Assembly: GCF_900110105.1 (NCBI RefSeq)
Contig: NZ_FOCL01000001.1
Coordinates: 1,178,001 to 1,242,000, forward strand
From: Mucilaginibacter gossypiicola
GTDB lineage: Bacteria > Bacteroidota > Bacteroidia > Sphingobacteriales > Sphingobacteriaceae
Reading direction: 5' to 3'
DNA length: 64,000 nt
Below the pieces are notes generated by a model. It made no database searches. It had not been told where the DNA came from and worked only from the letters and a program-made list of their open reading frames with translations. The stretch's first letter is position 1, and every line of letters begins with the position of its first letter. Positions 11,310 through 19,541 of the stretch are shown here, in pieces. Both the position numbers and the translations under genes were made by a program.

Positions 11310-12287
11310 ATGAAAATCGCCATTAATGGATTTGGCAGGATCGGTAGAATGACCCTGCGTGCTTTACAGGACAAAACAAATATAGAGGTAGTTGCCATCA
11401 ACGACCTCACAGATATTGGTACACTCGTACACTTATTAAAATATGACACTGCTCACAGCCGCTTTCCAGGCGAGGTAAGCGCGGATGGTGATTATATTAT
11501 TGTTGGTACAAAGCGCATTAAACTGTTGAGTGAAAAAGATCCGGAGAAACTACCCTGGAGTGAATTAGAGATAGATGCAGTCATCGAGTCAACCGGAAGA
11601 TTTACAGACAAAAAATCTGCCGAATCCCATCTTAAGGCCGGCGCTAAAAAGGTTTTGATTACTGCTCCAGCAACCGGTGGTGTTAAAACCATTGTGCATG
11701 GTGTAAATAACGATTTGATCGGGGGCGATCGGATTTACTCAACCGCCTCTTGTACAACCGGTAGCATTGCGCCTGTATTGCATATCCTGGACAAAGAGTA
11801 TGGCATCGAATCGGGCTACATGGTTACTGTACATGCTTTCACCGCCGATCAAAACCTACAGGATGCGCCTCATAGAGACCTGCGCCGTGCCCGTGCCGCA
11901 GCCTATAATATTATTCCAACAACCACTGGTGCAGCTAAAGCAATTGGGGATGTATTGCCGAACCTTAAAGGGAAACTGGATGGCTATTCATACAGGGTTC
12001 CGGTAATTGACGGTTCAATTGTTGATCTCTCTATCAACCTGCAAAAGGAGGTTACCGCCGCAGAGATCAATGCAGTATTAAAGCGCTATGCAGAAAGTTC
12101 GCTTAAAGGTATTATGCAATATACTGAAGAACCGTTTGTATCTTCTGATATATTAGGGAATCCGCACTCTTCTATTGTAGACGGCACAATGACCAAAGCC
12201 ATCGGAAAACTGATCAAGGTTGTTGCCTGGTATGACAACGAGGTTGGGATTTCTAACCGGATATCTGAACTAATTGCCGAATTGTAA
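11310..12287 (+). CDS. gap: Type I glyceraldehyde-3-phosphate dehydrogenase paralogue
   Basis: The enzyme oxidatively phosphorylates glyceraldehyde 3-phosphate with NAD+. At 325 aa it is slightly short for the family. It has the Rossmann start INGFGRIGR, an NAD-type aspartate in AINDLTD, and the catalytic cysteine C148. The active-site loop reads SCTTGSIAPV instead of the usual SCTTNCLAP, so the two residues after CTT are changed while the nucleophile is kept. The C-terminal WYDNEVGISNRI is intact. It probably represents a secondary gap gene and could have altered specificity. It ends in a strong terminator. Confidence 0.92.
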   Translation: MKIAINGFGRIGRMTLRALQDKTNIEVVAINDLTDIGTLVHLLKYDTAHSRFPGEVSADGDYIIVGTKRIKLLSEKDPEKLPWSELEIDAVIESTGRFTDKKSAESHLKAGAKKVLITAPATGGVKTIVHGVNNDLIGGDRIYSTASCTTGSIAPVLHILDKEYGIESGYMVTVHAFTADQNLQDAPHRDLRRARAAAYNIIPTTTGAAKAIGDVLPNLKGKLDGYSYRVPVIDGSIVDLSINLQKEVTAAEINAVLKRYAESSLKGIMQYTEEPFVSSDILGNPHSSIVDGTMTKAIGKLIKVVAWYDNEVGISNRISELIAEL

Positions 12288-12345
12288 CTTCTCGCTGGTT
12301 GATCAAACCATCTACCTATGCAAATCATTCTTAAATTGATAGAAA

Positions 12346-12388
12346 AGGCCGTCTCGAATGCAATATTTCGAGACAGCCTCTTTTATTA
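12346..12388. terminator. Bidirectional intrinsic terminator between convergent genes
   Basis: AGGC-C-GTCTCGAA (12346-12358) pairs with TTCGAGAC-A-GCCT (12367-12379) around an 8-base loop, with a single C-A mismatch, followed by CTTTTATT. On the minus strand the hairpin is followed by TTTTCT, so it can also stop transcripts of the convergent gene ending at 12386. Confidence 0.88.
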
Positions 12389-12853
12389 CCGGCTCAAATG
12401 GCCATTAAGCAATGTTTCCCAGTCTTTCGCCTGTTTTTCAAATTGTTTCAATTTCATTTCATTATCCTGAAATTGCTGATAAAATGGAAGAGTATCGAGC
12501 ACCCTGTTTTGTGCGTCGGCTATTTGTAAGGAAATTGAACGCACCGAAGTACCGTTCATGGTCTTCAATACATAAGTTCTCACTGCTTTTGTAAGGTTAT
12601 ATACCACTACTTCGGATTGAGCAAGATCGGCCAGCAATAATATCTTACTTGGGCTGGCCCAACCTATTATCTTATTGTGAACCGGTTCATACCTTGTAAG
12701 TTCAAGGCTAAGGTCGGCTGCTTTGTGCAATAACCTATCTTTTAACAACGCTTGTTGCGCTCGTTTTGAGCGTTTGGTAATAATATAAAATGGCACACTG
12801 AAAAGTGCGATCACTCCTCCTGCTATCAGGGAGTTTTCTAAAATATGAGTCAT
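12386..12853 (-). CDS. Membrane-anchored hypothetical protein
   Basis: I do not recognise this 155-aa protein. One hydrophobic segment at about residues 8-25 (LIAGGVIALFSVPFYII) is followed by a basic KRSKRAQQ, which suggests an N-terminal membrane anchor with a cytoplasmic remainder. The C-terminal part (about 110-155) is rich in charged residues and glutamine and could be a coiled coil. It is the last gene of the minus-strand cluster around the Na+/H+ antiporter, 71 bases after the preceding small gene, and ends at the shared terminator. Confidence 0.6.
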   Translation of the reverse strand: MTHILENSLIAGGVIALFSVPFYIITKRSKRAQQALLKDRLLHKAADLSLELTRYEPVHNKIIGWASPSKILLLADLAQSEVVVYNLTKAVRTYVLKTMNGTSVRSISLQIADAQNRVLDTLPFYQQFQDNEMKLKQFEKQAKDWETLLNGHLSR

Positions 12854-12924
12854 ACTAAAATTTTCTAAATAAGTTTAAAAGAAGCCGGATGCTTCGTTAA
12901 TTCAGGCAGAAAGCTTTAGTAACA

Positions 12925-13272
12925 TCACCAAAAAACATGGAAGGGAAACAGCATCAGTAAGATCCTGCGAGGTATTTGGCTATTGCGCAAGACTATATTA
13001 CTGGCACGCGCACCATCAGGAACACTAAACAGATTAGCAAGTTGGTCTGCAACGCAGGCCGGATGTGAAATAAAATGCGTTAGGGGCGCCTCGCTAACTA
13101 AACCAGAAGTCAAAGAGATTTCCTCTGCAAGACTTTCAATATGGAGGTAAAGGTGTTGTTTTACGATGTGCCTGGGTACTTGAGTTTTCTCCGCACGACC
13201 GCCAGCCTTCGCTGTAAAAGCGAAGAATAGCAAACCGGTTACCGTAAGCAATTTAAATAATCTGTAAAACAT
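12925..13272 (-). CDS. Small exported protein with C-terminal PFHVFW
   Basis: This 115-aa protein has a signal peptide (about residues 1-23, ending in FTAKA) and no family I can name. Its last residues are FPFHVFW. The exported protein encoded at 15490-15840, at the other end of the same cluster, ends in YPFHAFW and has a comparable basic/hydrophobic stretch before it (ILLML versus RFLL), although the middle parts do not align. It begins 8 bases after the antiporter stop, so it is almost certainly co-transcribed and may be a periplasmic or outer-membrane accessory. Confidence 0.6.
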   Translation of the reverse strand: MFYRLFKLLTVTGLLFFAFTAKAGGRAEKTQVPRHIVKQHLYLHIESLAEEISLTSGLVSEAPLTHFISHPACVADQLANLFSVPDGARASNIVLRNSQIPRRILLMLFPFHVFW

Positions 13273-13280
13273 CTGAAACC

Positions 13281-14867
13281 TTAATTTTTACGTGTCCTCG
13301 CCTCTTCAAGATCAAGTTCGCGCTCCCTTGCCCTGATCAAGTGATCGGCAAACTCCTTATTTCGGTGCATCTTTTTCAACTCGCCGCGCCTGATCTCAAT
13401 AATCTCTAACAACATTTGCCGGTAATCGCGAATAAAAGCCGGTGTTTGTTCATCACCGTTCAATTGCTTTTCGGCTATTTCGGCCATACGCTCGTATTTT
13501 TCTTTTACCCGCCGAAACAGTGGCTTAGCATCGATCTCCTGGCTGCAATTATCATCAAGATAAGCGATGACCGCCGTGGCTAAACGGTGCCTGATCTGTT
13601 GTTCCTGGCTGCTATCATTTTCTATAACTTCCAGTTTAAGCACCCGCAATAGTAACGGCAGGCTTAAACCCTGTAGTACAAGCGTAAATAATATAACCGC
13701 GAAAGTGATAAACAGGATCAGGTTACGATGCGGGAAAGCAGTTCCATCTGCAAGCGTCAGCGGAATGGCAAGCGCCGATGCGAGCGAAACTACTCCCCGC
13801 ATGCCGCTCCATCCAATTACAAACACAGGTTTCCAGCTAAGCGGCCCTTCCTTTTCTACAATCCGGCGGCTAAACAGTCGCGGCAAATAAGCTGAAGGAA
13901 AAACCCAGATCAGCCTGACAATTATCGACAGCACGCTGATCGCTACCGCGAAAACAATACAGTCGGACAAAGAGTAATGCTCAATTCCATGGATTATACC
14001 TGGTAATTGCAGACCAATCATGATGAATACCACACCATTCAATAAAAAGATAGCCGCATTCCATACCGTAAGCGTTTGCAGGCGGGAGTCGTAAGAAAAA
14101 ATATCAGATGAGCGGAAGGATAGAAAAAGCCCTCCGCTAACAACCGCCAGCACGCCCGAAAAATGAAAATGCTCTGCTAAAAGGTACATCAGGTAGGGAG
14201 CAATGAGCGTTAGCGCCGTATCAATACTTGGTGTAGTTGGCAAAAATCGGTGGATAGCATAAACCACATGCGCTATAGCCAGACCAATCAATACGCCCAT
14301 GATAACTACAGAAAAGAAACTGCCCGTTGCCTGCCAGAAAGTAAATTGCCCGGTAAAGATCGCTACCAGCGCAAAGCGAAAAACGATAAGACTTGATGCA
14401 TCATTAACCAGGCTCTCTCCTTCCAGTATGGCAACAATCCGGCCTGGCACCTTCAGATCCTTAAATACGGAAGCTGCCGCTACCGCATCTGGCGGTGAAA
14501 TTATCCCCCCCAGCAAAAAACCAAGCGCCAGAGAACAATCAGGAATAAGCCAATGTGCAAAAAAAGCAATAGCCGTAGCCGTAAAGATAACCAACCCGAA
14601 AGCCAGGAGACTTATCGGGCGGCGCAACCGCCAAAACTCGGCCCAGGAAGTGTTCCATGCGGCCGAATATAATAATGGTGGCAGGAATACCGCAAATATG
14701 ATATTGGGATCCATCTTTACAACGGGAACGCCGGGAATAAAGCTGATCACTAATCCCGCCAGAACCAACAGTATCGGGTACGACACCTTTAGTTTATTAC
14801 TAAGCAAGGCCAGCATGGATGTGGTGAACAGCAAAGCAAGCACAACAAGCAAATGATCTTGTATCAT
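13281..14867 (-). CDS. CPA1-family Na+/H+ antiporter
   Basis: A 528-aa inner-membrane cation/proton antiporter of the CPA1 (NhaP/NHE-like) family. Residues about 1-410 are polytopic; residues 420-528 form a charged cytoplasmic tail with coiled-coil character. Family motifs are present: FLPPLLYSAAWN near 61-72, GGIISPPDAVA at 120-130, and EGESLVNDASS at 149-159, where N155-D156 is the ion-binding pair. It exchanges Na+ (perhaps K+) for protons in pH or salt homeostasis. It lies 4 bases after the small gene 14872-15069 and 8 bases before the PFHVFW protein, the core of a six-gene cluster. Confidence 0.92.
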   Translation of the reverse strand: MIQDHLLVVLALLFTTSMLALLSNKLKVSYPILLVLAGLVISFIPGVPVVKMDPNIIFAVFLPPLLYSAAWNTSWAEFWRLRRPISLLAFGLVIFTATAIAFFAHWLIPDCSLALGFLLGGIISPPDAVAAASVFKDLKVPGRIVAILEGESLVNDASSLIVFRFALVAIFTGQFTFWQATGSFFSVVIMGVLIGLAIAHVVYAIHRFLPTTPSIDTALTLIAPYLMYLLAEHFHFSGVLAVVSGGLFLSFRSSDIFSYDSRLQTLTVWNAAIFLLNGVVFIMIGLQLPGIIHGIEHYSLSDCIVFAVAISVLSIIVRLIWVFPSAYLPRLFSRRIVEKEGPLSWKPVFVIGWSGMRGVVSLASALAIPLTLADGTAFPHRNLILFITFAVILFTLVLQGLSLPLLLRVLKLEVIENDSSQEQQIRHRLATAVIAYLDDNCSQEIDAKPLFRRVKEKYERMAEIAEKQLNGDEQTPAFIRDYRQMLLEIIEIRRGELKKMHRNKEFADHLIRARERELDLEEARTRKN

Positions 14868-14871
14868 TGTG

Positions 14872-15069
14872 TTAAATTATTGCGTGATCAATTTCAACAT
14901 CTGACAAAGACACAAAGCGGACTTCCTCTTTATAGTTAATCCAAATTCCGGTCCAACCGTTACTGTCATAGCCAAGAAATTCGGCCTGGGGCGATTGTGG
15001 ATCAAGTCCTTCAAATGGTTTTCCGACATAACGCAGCAGCGTTCCTGCCGTTAAATGTTGTTTATTCAT
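14872..15069 (-). CDS. Small hypothetical protein (65 aa)
   Basis: The start at 15069 (MNKQHLTAG) is chosen over an upstream in-frame ATG at 15141 because the latter would overlap the preceding gene. The protein has no signal peptide or membrane segment and looks like a small beta-rich domain (TLLRYVGKPFEG; TGIWINYKEEVRFVSLSDVEI). I do not know its family. It stops 4 bases before the antiporter start, so the two are probably coupled. Confidence 0.55.
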   Translation of the reverse strand: MNKQHLTAGTLLRYVGKPFEGLDPQSPQAEFLGYDSNGWTGIWINYKEEVRFVSLSDVEIDHAII

Positions 15070-15109
15070 CGATTTTCTTTTATGGTAAAAAAATAGGTTT
15101 TTAAGATCT

Positions 15110-15385
15110 TTAAGCCACGGGCTTCCAGATCTTGAAAACATTTTCGTAGCGGCTGCCGCTATCTCTGATCAGCAAAGCGATATCTTCCTGTCTTTCGGGA
15201 AAATATTTTTCTACCAGTCGCTGTATCCGCAGCAGGATCGCGCCCAGCCTGGACTCGATTGCCGCTAACGGCATCTTGACTTTAATGATCATATCCTGAA
15301 AATAAACTTCAGCTTCCTCCCGAAGTTCTCTTTCCAGCATGGCCGCTACTTGTGCATGAAATTTCCTTTTCAAATTTCTTTTCAT
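15110..15385 (-). CDS. Small basic helical hypothetical protein (91 aa)
   Basis: A 91-aa protein, basic at the N-terminus (MKRNLKRKFHAQ), then mostly amphipathic helix (VAAMLERELREEAEVYFQDM; ILLRIQRLVEKYFPERQEDI). There is no signal peptide or membrane segment. No family recognised. It lies 40 bases upstream of the 65-aa gene in the antiporter cluster and 104 bases after the exported protein that opens the cluster. A cytoplasmic role is likely. Confidence 0.5.
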   Translation of the reverse strand: MKRNLKRKFHAQVAAMLERELREEAEVYFQDMIIKVKMPLAAIESRLGAILLRIQRLVEKYFPERQEDIALLIRDSGSRYENVFKIWKPVA

Positions 15386-15489
15386 AACGCCGGCTTAATG
15401 CGATAATAAATTGGTCAATAAATTGAGGTTGAATGGCATTATAGTTTATCACAGAAGTATAAACGTTAATACACAGAACATATCAATGA

Positions 15490-15840
15490 CTACCAGAAGG
15501 CGTGAAAAGGATACAGGAGAAACCTGTGATATAGAATCTTATATATAGATGAAATTTGGGGCGCATTGGCAAATGCCGGGTATTGGAGATTATCCTGCTG
15601 TATTATCGCAGCTTCCGCATGTAAATCCTGCGAATAATTCAGTTGTTGCTGAAAATTAAACCCTGTATGTAATACCTCACCGCAAAGCTCTGCCGCTAAT
15701 TGCCTTGCATCCTTTAGAGCTGCGGTTTTCAGCGTAAATGAGTGAGTGGTTGAAGTTTGTGCGGCATACAACCTGCTTGTTAATCCTGAAAGGATAAACA
15801 CGGTTAATATTCCGATAAACAACTTCAAGCCCTTTGACAT
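15490..15840 (-). CDS. Small exported protein with C-terminal PFHAFW
   Basis: This 116-aa protein has a signal peptide (about residues 1-27, ending RLYAA) and ends in LLYPFHAFW, matching the ending of the exported protein at 12925-13272. The region between is not alignable by eye. It is the first gene of the minus-strand antiporter cluster and diverges from the flavin oxidoreductase at 15972; the 131-base gap must hold both promoters. Function unknown. An aromatic C-terminal residue is typical of outer-membrane barrels, but the protein is short for one. Confidence 0.55.
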   Translation of the reverse strand: MSKGLKLFIGILTVFILSGLTSRLYAAQTSTTHSFTLKTAALKDARQLAAELCGEVLHTGFNFQQQLNYSQDLHAEAAIIQQDNLQYPAFANAPQISSIYKILYHRFLLYPFHAFW

Positions 15841-15971
15841 GTATACAAATATAACAGAATATTTGAAAGTTTTACCACTTCAGGCACCAGCGAATTCCTT
15901 GCGACACTGATACAGGAGCATATTAAACCAGTCATGATGCTTACATTTGCATTGAAAAACTTGGACACCCT

Positions 15972-16994
15972 ATGAAGAAAATAGGATTTTTATCATTTGG
16001 CCATTGGTCTAATCATCCCTCTTATGAAACCCGTACAGCAGGCGACACCTTGCTGCAGTCGATTGACCTGGCTGTTGCTGCCGAAGAAATCGGAATTGAT
16101 GGTGCTTATTTCCGGGTACATCATTTTGCGCGCCAATTGGCCTCACCATTTCCTTTGCTTTCGGCTATCGGCGCCAAAACAAGCAAAATAGAGATCGGAA
16201 CGGGAGTTATCGACATGCGGTATGAAAACCCGCTATATATGGTGGAAGATGCAGGCGCCGCCGATCTGATCTCGGGAGGGCGGCTGCAATTGGGCATCAG
16301 CAGGGGTTCGCCGGAGCAGGTGATCGATGGTTGGCGTTATTTCGGTTATGAACCTGCTGAGGGAGAAACCGATGCCGATATGGGACGCAGAAAGGCTTTG
16401 GAGTTTTTGGATAAAATACAAGGAGTCGGATTTGCACAACCTAACCCATACCCTATGTTTCCGAATCCCCCTGGCTTATTGCGCCTCGAGCCTCATTCCC
16501 CCTCGCTGCGCGAGCGGATCTGGTGGGGAGCAGCCTCCAACGCAACTGCTATCTGGGCAGCGGAAAAAGGTATGCACCTGCAAAGCTCTACCCTGAAATA
16601 TGACGAAAGCGGTAAACCATTTCACATCCAGCAGGCCGAACAGATCAGGCTATATAAAGAGGCCTGGAAAAAAGCAGGACACAGCCACGAACCAAGAGTT
16701 TCGGTCAGCCGTTCCATTTTTGCACTGGTAACCGAACAGGACCGGTATTATTTTGGACAGCAAGCAAAAGCGACTGATAGTTTCGGCTATATAGAAGCTG
16801 ATAAAAGGGCGATCTTTGGAAAAAGTTATGCTGCTGAGCCAGATCAGCTTATCAAGGAACTGGCCCATGACGAGGCCATCCAGGAAGCCGATACATTGCT
16901 TTTAACCATACCTAACACACTTGGGGTGGATTATAACGTACATGTGCTGTCGGCTATTTTAGAGCATGTTGCACCTGCACTCGGCTGGCGATAA
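15972..16994 (+). CDS. LLM-class flavin-dependent oxidoreductase
   Basis: A 340-aa luciferase-like monooxygenase-family TIM barrel. It shows the typical pattern for the class: ETRTAGDTLLQSIDLAVAAEE, DGAYFRVHHF, IEIGTGVIDMRYENPLYM near residue 80, and GGRLQLGISRGSPEQV around 105-120. These proteins use FMN or F420; in a Bacteroidota genome FMN is likely. The substrate cannot be deduced. It stands alone, divergent from the antiporter cluster and convergent with PUL1, with a candidate terminator after it. Confidence 0.88.
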   Translation: MKKIGFLSFGHWSNHPSYETRTAGDTLLQSIDLAVAAEEIGIDGAYFRVHHFARQLASPFPLLSAIGAKTSKIEIGTGVIDMRYENPLYMVEDAGAADLISGGRLQLGISRGSPEQVIDGWRYFGYEPAEGETDADMGRRKALEFLDKIQGVGFAQPNPYPMFPNPPGLLRLEPHSPSLRERIWWGAASNATAIWAAEKGMHLQSSTLKYDESGKPFHIQQAEQIRLYKEAWKKAGHSHEPRVSVSRSIFALVTEQDRYYFGQQAKATDSFGYIEADKRAIFGKSYAAEPDQLIKELAHDEAIQEADTLLLTIPNTLGVDYNVHVLSAILEHVAPALGWR

Positions 16995-17020
16995 TAATCA
17001 ACCCAGCATTTTGTTTTCAT

Positions 17021-17048
17021 CAGCGCCAGCAAGTCTCTGCCGGCGCTG
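17021..17048 (+). terminator. Candidate terminator after the flavin oxidoreductase
   Basis: CAGCGCC (17021-17027) pairs with GGCGCTG (17042-17048), with an inner GCA/TGC pairing across one mismatch, giving a 10-pair stem between two convergent genes. The following bases (CTATATTGCCC) are a weak T-tract, so termination is plausible but not certain. Confidence 0.45.
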
Positions 17049-17138
17049 CTATATTGCCCTTCTTCATTTCCTGATCATATAAACACAAATGCTTCTGCCA
17101 TTTAGTTATTCATGCTTATTAAATTGTTAGCTTATGAC

Positions 17139-19448
17139 CTACATTTTTTTGTTCCGAATGATAGTATAGGTGCCTGCGCTAAGTTTAATTGCGCTATATC
17201 CCTCCCTTTGCCATTGCGGTTCTATAGCCAATTGTGCCGCTGTAGGAAGGTGATCATCAATTTTAACTTCGACAGAGGAAGATGCCGGTAATCGAACAAT
17301 TGCTGTTGTACCGTTTGGAACATTGATGTTCATTACAAAACCGTCAGTATTGTTTTTAAATGATGACTTAATCAATCCCCGGATGGTAGGTACCGATATC
17401 GACGCCGATTCGAATGATGCCGGAGATGGCTCTATCAAAAAGGTTTTAAAGCCTGCTTCCAATGGTGAAATACCACAAAGCTTCTGTGCAATCACAATCT
17501 GCGCTCCGCCGCTCCACGCGTGATTGGTCGTCCCTCCACCAAAACCTTCCTCTCCAATCCCCCAACCCTCAAACAGCGTTGAATAGTTTGGATTATTCAC
17601 CATAGATGCAAATCGCCTTTTTGTTCGTTCCAGTGCATATTCACCTTCACCCATCGTAAACAACGCTTCCATTACATATTTTTCCATGTAGGGACTGGCA
17701 TGAAACTGCGTTTTAAATAGCCTGGCTATCTTCTTGTATTTGGATGAGTCGGCAATTCCTGATATAACGGCCAGTGCCTGTACCCGATCATCTGTTTCCT
17801 CTTTATATAGCGGCGATCGGTAAGCGTCACCGTCCCAGCATTTATTGTAAGCTAACTTAAGTTTCGCCATAATGGTGCGATAAACATTGGCATCCTCGCG
17901 AAAACCGAGCAGATCGGCCATTTTCGCGGCACCGTCAAGGGCCATGTAATGCCATCCCGCCTGGATTAGCCGGATGTCCTTATTATCGCCCCAATCTCCC
18001 CAAAGCCAGCCGCCCTGGCGTGTCATAGTCAACCCTTCTGAGTCGGTTTTCCATAAAGCAAGATATTTCTTTACAGCGGGATACACATCTTCAATAGTTT
18101 TACGGTCCCCTGTATTCAGGTAATAATTCCAGAAACCATAGTCACCGATACTGGCCAGCATTTGGTCTGCTAATTCAGTATCATAGTTACCGGGTATTGG
18201 CGAAAACAGCACACTGTCTTGCCGTTCCCAGCCGGCTAATTGATGGATGGCCTTTGTCATTAAAGCATGTGTGGAAGTTGAGTACGTATAAAAACTCTCT
18301 CCCATTAACAACACCGCATCCCCCCACCACTGAGCACGTTCCCGGTCGGGACAATCAAAAAAATTATCGCGCATGTTAATGTAAAGCGTGCGTTGTGCTT
18401 TTTTCCAATAAAGGTTATAAAAACTGTCGCTGCACTCGAATTTTCCTTCCGGCGTTGCATTGTAGCCTGTTTCACGGTATTTGACAGATAAAACCTTGAC
18501 ACTATGCGGAACATTAACCATTATGGCTTCACCGTTCATCCATCCGAACGACTCGTATTCCTGAAGCCCTTTTTTGGTGATGTATTCTGCCCTTATATTA
18601 TCGGTGCCACCAGCCCCGGAATGATCGGTATTGATTGACAATAGTTTACCGCCTAACGCGTCGGCTATTTTAATAACAGGGGTCATCTGCATATTATACG
18701 GCAAACGTGCAACAATGGTGTCCATAGTTTTACCGTAACGCCGCTCAAACTTTGCCTCTTTGATGCCGAAGTCTTTCCACTGGGGTATCGGCCGCTCCAT
18801 CAGTTTATTCCATGGCGCATCTCCCCAAACGCCGATTTCAGCAGCAGGAATAAATCCGGGCATTGAATATAACGGGGCTACCTGCCAGCCGGTAAGATCT
18901 TTGCGGGCATCAAACCGTATGTTCGACTCGGAAAGCCGGAAATTTGGATCCGGTTTTGAGGCCGTACCATAGGCCGGATGGACGCAGCAGCGCCACGTAT
19001 GATCACTGAACAACTCATATTTCCCGGCGCTCATATAGAAAAGAAGCCCGGAACGCCCACTATCTTTATGAGAAAAGCCATCTTTACCGAAATGCCAAAG
19101 CAATAAGGCTATTTGGTTCTTCCCACGTTTAAGATAGGCGGCAATATCAACCTTATCATAATAAGAATCACGTGGGTTTGGCCCACGCTTCAACCCACCC
19201 TCAAATATGGCCAGCTTTCCATTTATCCATAACCAATACTTAGTATCGGCACTAATGATAACCGGAGCTTCTCGGGGTGCCTCCGTCAGCACAATATCTT
19301 TACGGAAAGCAATCCAGGTGTTGGGTTGATTTGCATTTTTATCCGCAGAGGATATCCAGTGCAATTCCGGGTATTTTTCCTGGGCATTCCCTGTGAGAAC
19401 TAAAACACCTAAAACAACAGTTATCAATAATCGCTTTATTGCATCCAT
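17139..19448 (-). CDS. Secreted alpha-L-rhamnosidase, GH78-like
   Basis: A 769-aa exported glycosidase; the signal peptide ends at about residue 22 (LTGNAQ). An N-terminal beta-sandwich region (FRKDIVL, YWLWINGKL) precedes an (alpha/alpha)6 barrel. The GH78 catalytic block is DCPDRERAQWWGD, giving D365, E370 and D377, the same spacing as D567, E572 and D579 of Bacillus RhaB. YSTLFEGWG likely holds the second catalytic glutamate. It removes terminal alpha-L-rhamnose from oligosaccharides in the periplasm. I chose the ATG at 19448 (MDAIKRLLI); the upstream in-frame start adds residues before a good signal peptide and lies in a hairpin region. It is the last gene of PUL1, behind susD. Confidence 0.88.
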   Translation of the reverse strand: MDAIKRLLITVVLGVLVLTGNAQEKYPELHWISSADKNANQPNTWIAFRKDIVLTEAPREAPVIISADTKYWLWINGKLAIFEGGLKRGPNPRDSYYDKVDIAAYLKRGKNQIALLLWHFGKDGFSHKDSGRSGLLFYMSAGKYELFSDHTWRCCVHPAYGTASKPDPNFRLSESNIRFDARKDLTGWQVAPLYSMPGFIPAAEIGVWGDAPWNKLMERPIPQWKDFGIKEAKFERRYGKTMDTIVARLPYNMQMTPVIKIADALGGKLLSINTDHSGAGGTDNIRAEYITKKGLQEYESFGWMNGEAIMVNVPHSVKVLSVKYRETGYNATPEGKFECSDSFYNLYWKKAQRTLYINMRDNFFDCPDRERAQWWGDAVLLMGESFYTYSTSTHALMTKAIHQLAGWERQDSVLFSPIPGNYDTELADQMLASIGDYGFWNYYLNTGDRKTIEDVYPAVKKYLALWKTDSEGLTMTRQGGWLWGDWGDNKDIRLIQAGWHYMALDGAAKMADLLGFREDANVYRTIMAKLKLAYNKCWDGDAYRSPLYKEETDDRVQALAVISGIADSSKYKKIARLFKTQFHASPYMEKYVMEALFTMGEGEYALERTKRRFASMVNNPNYSTLFEGWGIGEEGFGGGTTNHAWSGGAQIVIAQKLCGISPLEAGFKTFLIEPSPASFESASISVPTIRGLIKSSFKNNTDGFVMNINVPNGTTAIVRLPASSSVEVKIDDHLPTAAQLAIEPQWQREGYSAIKLSAGTYTIIRNKKM

Positions 19449-19488
19449 AAATATTAATCGGGCGGTATCTGATTGGTTTAGACAATAA

Positions 19489-19516
19489 CAAGCCCGGGCT
19501 TTCATACCCGGGCTTG
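19489..19516 (-). repeat. Perfect 10-bp hairpin between susD and the rhamnosidase gene
   Basis: CAAGCCCGGG (19489-19498) and CCCGGGCTTG (19507-19516) form a perfect GC-rich stem with an 8-base loop. It lies 26 bases after the susD stop and 41 bases before the rhamnosidase start. No long T-run follows on the minus strand (TTATTGTC), so it may partly terminate transcription or protect the susCD mRNA end. Confidence 0.75.
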
Positions 19517-19541
19517 CTCAAATTCAGGTTAAATATCAGTA

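Noticed and set aside
15942..15949. TACATTTG as -7 promoter element of the flavin oxidoreductase
   Set aside because: It matches TAnnTTTG exactly, but no TTTG lies 19-21 bases upstream, so it cannot be called with confidence.
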